A DNA stretch of 42,985 nucleotides from an uncultured Psychroserpens sp. GTDB taxonomy: Bacteria > Bacteroidota > Bacteroidia > Flavobacteriales > Flavobacteriaceae. The stretch covers positions 1 to 42,985 of the forward strand of contig CAJQOA010000116.1 of the NCBI GenBank assembly GCA_905479815.1, in the 5' to 3' direction. The notes below the pieces were generated by a model. That model saw only the letters and a program-made list of their open reading frames with translations, did no database searches and was not told the origin of the DNA. Of this stretch, positions 37,432 to 42,985 are shown piece by piece; position 1 is the first letter of the stretch, and every line of letters starts with the position of its first letter. A program made the position numbers and the translations under genes.

Positions 37432-38910
37432 TTATTCTTTTTCAGTTTTTAACCAATTACTTTTAAATTCACAGGTTTTATAATCATCATCAATTTTCAC
37501 ATAAGTATCAGAGATTTTTTCCTCTTGCCACTTTTCTATTTCCTTAAATTGCTTCTCTTGGAGAGCAAGCGCTTTAATCTTTAAGTAATCACGTGCAAAA
37601 TCTGCTTGATGATCTTCAGTCCTGTCTGTAACGGTTAATATTTTAAATTTGATTGGGTTTATTCTATCTTGATCTTGCAGTACTAAGCTAATCTCATTAT
37701 CCTTTAAATCTTGAATTTGACCATATAATTCAGGATCCATTTTTGTTAACTCTAAACTAGAATCTTGTGTATACGGGTTGATTAATTGTCCGCCTTCAAA
37801 CTTCGTTTCTTCTTCATCACTAAACTCACGTGCAGCATCTGCAAATGTTAAATCTCCAGACTCGATACGTTCTTTTACTTTAGAAATCTCTTCTTTTGCT
37901 GCTAATACAGAAGCATCTGTAATTTCTGGACGCAATAAGATGTGTCTTACATCATATTCTTGCCCTCTAATTTTTTCTAATAAAATGATGTGAAATCCAA
38001 AATCGGTTTCAAAAGGCTCAGAGATTTCACCTTCTTGTAAAGAAAATGCAACATCACGAAATTCTTTTACCATTTGTGGACGTTTTCTATTAAGTGTATA
38101 CATACCACCTTTAGCACGTGCAGCTTTATCATCTGAATAGAATACCGCTTTAGTTGTAAAACTAGCCCCATTTTCTACGACATCTGCCTTATATCCTTTA
38201 AGTCTATCAATAACATCTTGCTTTGCTTGTTCTGATACTTCTGGGATCACAACAATTTGAGCAACCTTAAGTTCTGTTCCAAATTCAGGTAATGAATCTT
38301 TAGGGATACTATTATAATATTCTCTTACTTCTTCTGGAGTTACCTCAACGTCTTCAATTATTTTACGTTGCATATCACCTGCTAGCTTCGCGTTCTTGTT
38401 TATTTCAAACATTTCTTCACGTAAACTTTGCTCGCTATCCTTGTTGTAGAATTTTAGAAGCTCTGTCATAGAACCACCTTTTTGTTCTAAGAACGCATTA
38501 ATTTGTTGTTCAATATTAGAGCGAATCTCTAATTCGTTAACTGTAATACTATCTTGGATAGCATGGTGGGCGTATAATTTATCTTCAAGTAATTTTCCGA
38601 AGAGTTGGCATCTTGTAATATCTTTTATAGATACACCTCTTGCTTGTAATTGAATATACTCTTTATCGATATCTGAATCTAGTACAACAAAATCTCCAAC
38701 TACTGCTGCAACACCATCTACTTTTTGGCGACCAGAAGTGTTTGTGGTATCTCTTTGTTTTTTAGATGTATCAACCACATCTTCAATAATTTCTTGTGCT
38801 ACAGATATATTCACAGCAAAGATTGTTACTACAAACGCTGTAATTACTGATTTATTTATAGATTTCAAATTGTTTATTTTTAATTGCATCTTTAGTAATA
38901 TCTTTTTCAA
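37432..38910 (-). CDS. SurA-like parvulin peptidyl-prolyl isomerase
   Basis: VDGVAAVVGDFVVLDSDIDKEY; two parvulin segments; EPFETDFGFHIILLEKIRG. Confidence 0.9.
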   Translation of the reverse strand: MKKILLKMQLKINNLKSINKSVITAFVVTIFAVNISVAQEIIEDVVDTSKKQRDTTNTSGRQKVDGVAAVVGDFVVLDSDIDKEYIQLQARGVSIKDITRCQLFGKLLEDKLYAHHAIQDSITVNELEIRSNIEQQINAFLEQKGGSMTELLKFYNKDSEQSLREEMFEINKNAKLAGDMQRKIIEDVEVTPEEVREYYNSIPKDSLPEFGTELKVAQIVVIPEVSEQAKQDVIDRLKGYKADVVENGASFTTKAVFYSDDKAARAKGGMYTLNRKRPQMVKEFRDVAFSLQEGEISEPFETDFGFHIILLEKIRGQEYDVRHILLRPEITDASVLAAKEEISKVKERIESGDLTFADAAREFSDEEETKFEGGQLINPYTQDSSLELTKMDPELYGQIQDLKDNEISLVLQDQDRINPIKFKILTVTDRTEDHQADFARDYLKIKALALQEKQFKEIEKWQEEKISDTYVKIDDDYKTCEFKSNWLKTEKE

Positions 38911-39703
38911 GTTGTTTAATCAACTCTAATTTTCTTTTGTTAATTACAATCTGTTTAATTGTAGGTTTTACATACTCCAAAGGCGCCAAATCGTTTTGAA
39001 AAAGGACGTCTTCAATTTGCATCAAATATAGGTCTAATGAATCTTTGAGTTGTACAAAATTAGATTTTTTTAACAGTTCTTTTTTGTTTTCAGAATTTAG
39101 AACTTTAATTTTCTCAGTTATCTGAGACGCTTTGATCCAAATCGAGTCATTTAGCGAATAACTTTTAAACTGAACAGATATAGAATCTAGGAAACGTTTG
39201 TCCTGATAATCAAAACGTTTAAAGCGTTTTTTTATATCATCTTCGTTAATTGCATTTTTTGGAATAGTGATATATCTAAACTTTACCAACTCTTCATTAA
39301 GCTTAAATGTTTCTTGATTAGCCTCATACACTGTTTGTGCTTGTGCTATAGTTACAGCTGTATCAATACTTTTTTTAACCAGAGCTTCAAGATAAGCCTT
39401 GGTATACAAGTCTTTTTTGTACTGCTCTACAAGTTTATTAAAATCGGCTTGTTTCTCCTCAGATAAGTTGCGCTCTGATCCATCTATCAACAGCTGTTGC
39501 GTTGCCCAACGGTTGATGAAACTATTGATAATTTGTAGGCTATCATTAGCAGGAGTCCCTTTAACGACTAGGCCTTCAATATCTTCTTGATACAAATAAT
39601 TCTCATCAACTCTAGCCAAAGGTATCCTGTCATCGGTTTCTTTAAAGAAATCGCACGACACTAATTGCAAAGTGAGTAATAGTAAAACAAAGTGTTGTCT
39701 CAA
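38852..39703 (-). CDS. Lipoprotein, probable periplasmic PPIase-family chaperone lacking a clear parvulin domain
   Basis: Lipobox LVSC; RVDENYLYQEDIEGLVVKG SurA N-domain-like; between two parvulin genes. Confidence 0.65.
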   Translation of the reverse strand: MRQHFVLLLLTLQLVSCDFFKETDDRIPLARVDENYLYQEDIEGLVVKGTPANDSLQIINSFINRWATQQLLIDGSERNLSEEKQADFNKLVEQYKKDLYTKAYLEALVKKSIDTAVTIAQAQTVYEANQETFKLNEELVKFRYITIPKNAINEDDIKKRFKRFDYQDKRFLDSISVQFKSYSLNDSIWIKASQITEKIKVLNSENKKELLKKSNFVQLKDSLDLYLMQIEDVLFQNDLAPLEYVKPTIKQIVINKRKLELIKQLEKDITKDAIKNKQFEIYK

Positions 39704-39704
39704 A

Positions 39705-41651
39705 CTAGTTCTTTAAAATTTGTTTTTTTACACGTTTTAGTACTTTCTTATCAACGTTAACTTCAAAGTTTTTATTGAGTGATTTCACCCAATTATCTTC
39801 AATATAATTTTGATAATCACTGACGACTTTACCTCGAGCCTCTTGCAATGTTTTCTTATTTGCAGGCAATACGTTATTCACAAGTATGACATGAAACGAA
39901 TCATTATGCTCATAAACTTGTGACACGCCTTCTTTAAATTCAAAATCTTTAGGCAATGCTTGATCACCTTGTTCAAAGGTGTCAGGCGTTGAAATCACAT
40001 TAAGATTATCATCTTTATTTATTGTTGCCATGATATTTTCTACGGAAACATCTTTTTGTAACTCTTCTCTTATCTTCTCTATTGCAGTTTTTGAAGCCGA
40101 AGATAAAATGACAGCATCTACTCTATTTTTCCAAACATAATTAGCGTTGTTGTTTTTAAAGAATTTTTCAAGACCAACAGAATCTTTTACTGCTGCATTC
40201 CAAACTTCTTTTTCCATAAGATCAAACAATAAGAGCCCGTCTCTATATTCTTTTAAAACAAAAGCAAAATCTTCATTCTCAAACTCTAGGTTATCTTCAT
40301 GGTATTTTAAAACTTGTTGTTCAAAAAAGTCTTCATATTCTGTTTTCAAAAGTGTTTTATAATCTACTAACTTATTATAATACTTTCTTTGGTTAGACAT
40401 CAATTGGTCTGCAAAGTCCTTATACGTAATTTTAGTATCACGTATTGTGATCAATGGCTCTTGTTTTATGTCTACTGGAGTTTTCCATGATTGTTTAAAA
40501 AACCCATCAGTAAGAATCGTTTCGATATACGCTAAGCCTTCTTTTCTATACGATTTAACATCATATTTAGCTACTAGCTTTTTCACCAATGCAGAGTTTA
40601 TAAGTTCTGATCTAGAATCTCGTTTCACTCTATTTTGGAGTTCATTTTTGACCTCCTCAAAAGGTTGGATTCCTTTCTTTTTTATTAATTTGGTAATATG
40701 CCATCCATAATCTGTTTTAAAAGGCTTAGACATATCACCTTTGTTTTCTAATGAGAACGCTACATTTTCAAATTCTTTAGAACGCAATTGACCTCCTGTA
40801 AAAGGTGACAACACACCTCCTTTTTTAGATGAGTTCTTATCATCTGAAAACTGTTTAGCCAAAGACTCAAACTTTTCACCTTGCTCCAGTTTTTTATAGA
40901 TTTGTTTGATACGCGTTTCTGGATTTATAGTGCTATCGTTTTGTTTAAGAGATACCATAATATGTGCAACCGTTACTTCTCCTAAAGATTGGCGCTTTTC
41001 AAAAACCTTAACCACATGATATCCAAAACGAGTTCTAAAAGGCATTGATACTTCTCCAACAGGTGTATTAAACGCAGCAGACTCAAAAGGATAAACCATT
41101 TTGAAACCACCAAAATACCCTAAATCTTCTGCAAAAACACTTTTGCCATCATGTACCTCTTTTTGAACTGCCTCAAAACCTTCATTAATAATACGTTCAC
41201 GTAATTTTAATACTTTATTGTAAACAGCTAACGTATCATCTATCACAGATTCATCTATACGAACCAAAATATGAGATGCTTTGACATCATTAGTTGTACG
41301 CTCATAAGCTTCTCTCACTAAAACATCTGTCACTTTATTATCTGACATGTAATTTTTAGTAAGCTGTTTTTTATAATTATTAAATTCTCTTATATATTTT
41401 GCATCGTCTTGTAAACCTAAACGACGTGCTTCTTTTACTTTTAACTGGTAATTGATAAACAGCTCTAGATATGCATCAACATCTTTTTGACTTTCATCTT
41501 TGACTAAGTCTAAGTTTTTATTGTATACTCTTACAAACTCTGAAGCCATTATAGGATCTCCATCAACAGTAAATAATACATCGTCTTTTTCTAATTGCGC
41601 TTGCGCCAAGAAAGTGAAACAGAAACAAACTAAGGTTACTAATAATTTCAT
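39705..41651 (-). CDS. Periplasmic parvulin-type peptidyl-prolyl isomerase with tandem rotamase domains
   Basis: KASHILVRID...PFRTRFGYHVVKVFEKR and VAHIMVSLKQ...PFKTDYGWHITKLIKKK. Confidence 0.92.
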   Translation of the reverse strand: MKLLVTLVCFCFTFLAQAQLEKDDVLFTVDGDPIMASEFVRVYNKNLDLVKDESQKDVDAYLELFINYQLKVKEARRLGLQDDAKYIREFNNYKKQLTKNYMSDNKVTDVLVREAYERTTNDVKASHILVRIDESVIDDTLAVYNKVLKLRERIINEGFEAVQKEVHDGKSVFAEDLGYFGGFKMVYPFESAAFNTPVGEVSMPFRTRFGYHVVKVFEKRQSLGEVTVAHIMVSLKQNDSTINPETRIKQIYKKLEQGEKFESLAKQFSDDKNSSKKGGVLSPFTGGQLRSKEFENVAFSLENKGDMSKPFKTDYGWHITKLIKKKGIQPFEEVKNELQNRVKRDSRSELINSALVKKLVAKYDVKSYRKEGLAYIETILTDGFFKQSWKTPVDIKQEPLITIRDTKITYKDFADQLMSNQRKYYNKLVDYKTLLKTEYEDFFEQQVLKYHEDNLEFENEDFAFVLKEYRDGLLLFDLMEKEVWNAAVKDSVGLEKFFKNNNANYVWKNRVDAVILSSASKTAIEKIREELQKDVSVENIMATINKDDNLNVISTPDTFEQGDQALPKDFEFKEGVSQVYEHNDSFHVILVNNVLPANKKTLQEARGKVVSDYQNYIEDNWVKSLNKNFEVNVDKKVLKRVKKQILKN

Positions 41652-41677
41652 GTGTTATATTTTATTATTTTTTGAAG
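41646..41677. repeat. 32-nt direct repeat, copy 1 (includes PPIase start codon)
   Basis: TTTCATGTGTTATATTTTATTATTTTTTGAAG, 31/32 identical to 41736-41767. Confidence 0.9.
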
Positions 41678-41741
41678 GTCACATGTTGTTCGCTATTAAT
41701 CATTGTACTGAGTAATAACGATTTTAACATGCTCGTTTCAT
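41677..41741 (-). promoter_or_regulatory. Conserved 65-nt leader element, copy B
   Basis: Minus ATGAAACGAGCA...AATGATTAATAGCG...CATGTGACC; matches 7210-7274; ends 25 nt before the ATG. Confidence 0.5.
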
Positions 41742-41767
41742 GTGCTATATTTTATTATTTTTTGAAG
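41736..41767. repeat. 32-nt direct repeat, copy 2
   Basis: TTTCATGTGCTATATTTTATTATTTTTTGAAG. Confidence 0.9.
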
Positions 41768-42104
41768 TCATGTATTACTATCTAATACCATGCTCATTTT
41801 GTGTGTTACTATTTAATTTAATAGTAATAGTACATCCATCATGCCAAAACATGTTTTGTGACGACTATTAAGTGTATTTCTAAAATTGACTTAACACATC
41901 TAATTTCAGCAAAAATAAAACAATTGTCATATAAAACAAGTCGCTTTTAACAAACGTTAAGATGATACCATTTCGTATGTATAATTACGGGTTATAAACA
42001 CAACTTTAACCACTTATCTAATATTATGGTTGTTGGGCTTTCAATCTACTGTTTATATTGAAAATACTGTATCTTCGAGTCTGAATAATCCCTCTAAATT
42101 CAAA

Positions 42105-42560
42105 ATGAAATATACTACAGAAATAAAGGTTAATGTTCCTTTACATGAGTTTATAAAAAAAATGGACAATGTAGAAAACATGAAACATTGGCAAAGCGGA
42201 CTCGTATCTGCAGAGCACATTTCTGGTGATCCTGGTCAATTAGGCGCTAAAATGAAGCTCAATTATCTTTTTGGAAAACGCAAAATGGAAATTATAGAAA
42301 CCATTACAAAGCGTAATTTTCCAAACGAATTTCATACCAATTACTCTACAAAAACCATGCACAATGTGCAACAAAACTATTTTGAAAAAACTAGTGATGG
42401 ATTCACAAAATGGACTTGCCAAAGTGAATTTATGCCTTTAAATTTCAGAATGAGAATCATACTGTTTTTTATGCCTAGAGCCTTTAAAAAGCAAACCTTA
42501 AACTACATGCAAGATTTCAAGAATTTTGCCGAAAATGGAACCTCTGTAACCAATGCGTAA
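42105..42560 (+). CDS. SRPBCC-family (polyketide cyclase/START-like) protein
   Basis: MKYTTEIKVNVPLHEFIKKMDNVENMKHWQSGL; ATG at 42105 preferred over TTG 42030. Confidence 0.75.
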   Translation: MKYTTEIKVNVPLHEFIKKMDNVENMKHWQSGLVSAEHISGDPGQLGAKMKLNYLFGKRKMEIIETITKRNFPNEFHTNYSTKTMHNVQQNYFEKTSDGFTKWTCQSEFMPLNFRMRIILFFMPRAFKKQTLNYMQDFKNFAENGTSVTNA

Positions 42561-42789
42561 ACTAAAACTCATTTGGGACTTTAGAGGTCCTGACGCTCAC
42601 AAAATTGCTGAGCACCACGAAAAACATCTCAAAGAATTTATCGCCATTAAAAACACCAACCTTAATATCACTGGTTTTGAACAACTCAGTGATTTGCATA
42701 GCATTGCATTTATGGTTGTAACAGACGATGAAATGAAACCCATTAGAGATGCTCTAAAACCACATCGAGGCACATTGTATCAAGACTAA
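42553..42789 (+). CDS. Small conserved-looking hypothetical protein, translationally coupled to the SRPBCC gene
   Basis: 78-aa ORF overlapping the upstream stop by 8 nt. Confidence 0.65.
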   Translation: MRKLKLIWDFRGPDAHKIAEHHEKHLKEFIAIKNTNLNITGFEQLSDLHSIAFMVVTDDEMKPIRDALKPHRGTLYQD

Positions 42790-42913
42790 TTTTGTGTTGA
42801 TTTTTCAATTTACTATCAAATAGCCTTTTATTTCCAGATAAAATATTTACTTTTCGCTGTGAAGTCATTTAGACTTTCTCATTATAAATTTCACGATTTT
42901 CAATTTGTATATT

Positions 42914-42985
42914 ATGAAGAAACACACTCTTTTATTTGCGCTAGTTATTCTTGCTTTTAATTGTGTTGAAGAAAAAAAAGAAACA
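42914..42985 (+). CDS. Partial CDS truncated by window end, probable lipoprotein
   Basis: MKKHTLLFALVILAFNCVEEKKE... lipobox-like Cys; open to end of window. Confidence 0.55.
   Translation, partial: MKKHTLLFALVILAFNCVEEKKET

Noticed and set aside
42030-42104. TTG-initiated N-terminal extension of the SRPBCC ORF
   Set aside because: Contains a TATCTTCG promoter-like motif; the family-like sequence begins at MKYTTEIKV (42105)

Overview
The window is a contiguous chromosomal segment from a low-GC Bacteroidota, most likely Flavobacteriaceae, judged from protein families and TTTG-N19-TAnnTTTG promoters. It is mostly housekeeping: rpmI-rplT, dnaB, accA, tgt, LptF/G-type permease, split transketolase, aroK, tRNA-Lys, tRNA-Leu, aconitase and SurA/PpiC-moxR. 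It also holds a carotenoid cluster (carH-like MerR/B12 regulator, crtI, crtB, crtZ, crtY) and several lipoprotein or secreted unknowns. I saw no CRISPR array, IS element, prophage or rRNA. The main points for follow-up are: (1) a 65-nt element of identical length, 49/65 identical by hand count, ending 25-26 nt upstream of two unrelated minus-strand genes 34 kb apart, and locally part-duplicated at the second locus; (2) a shared promoter/operator-like block in front of carH and crtI, with a perfect 9-bp inverted repeat abutting the crtI start; (3) a perfect 16-bp palindrome with CRP-class TGTTA-N6-TAACA geometry just downstream of a Crp/Fnr gene; (4) a frameshift splitting the transketolase C-terminal subunit; (5) a PHM/DBH-like candidate copper protein next to a SCO1/SenC gene; (6) a class III cyclase directly downstream of an EF-hand protein gene; (7) a lipoprotein with four tandem ~110-aa repeats. 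All product calls come from reading translations by eye; no database search was run.
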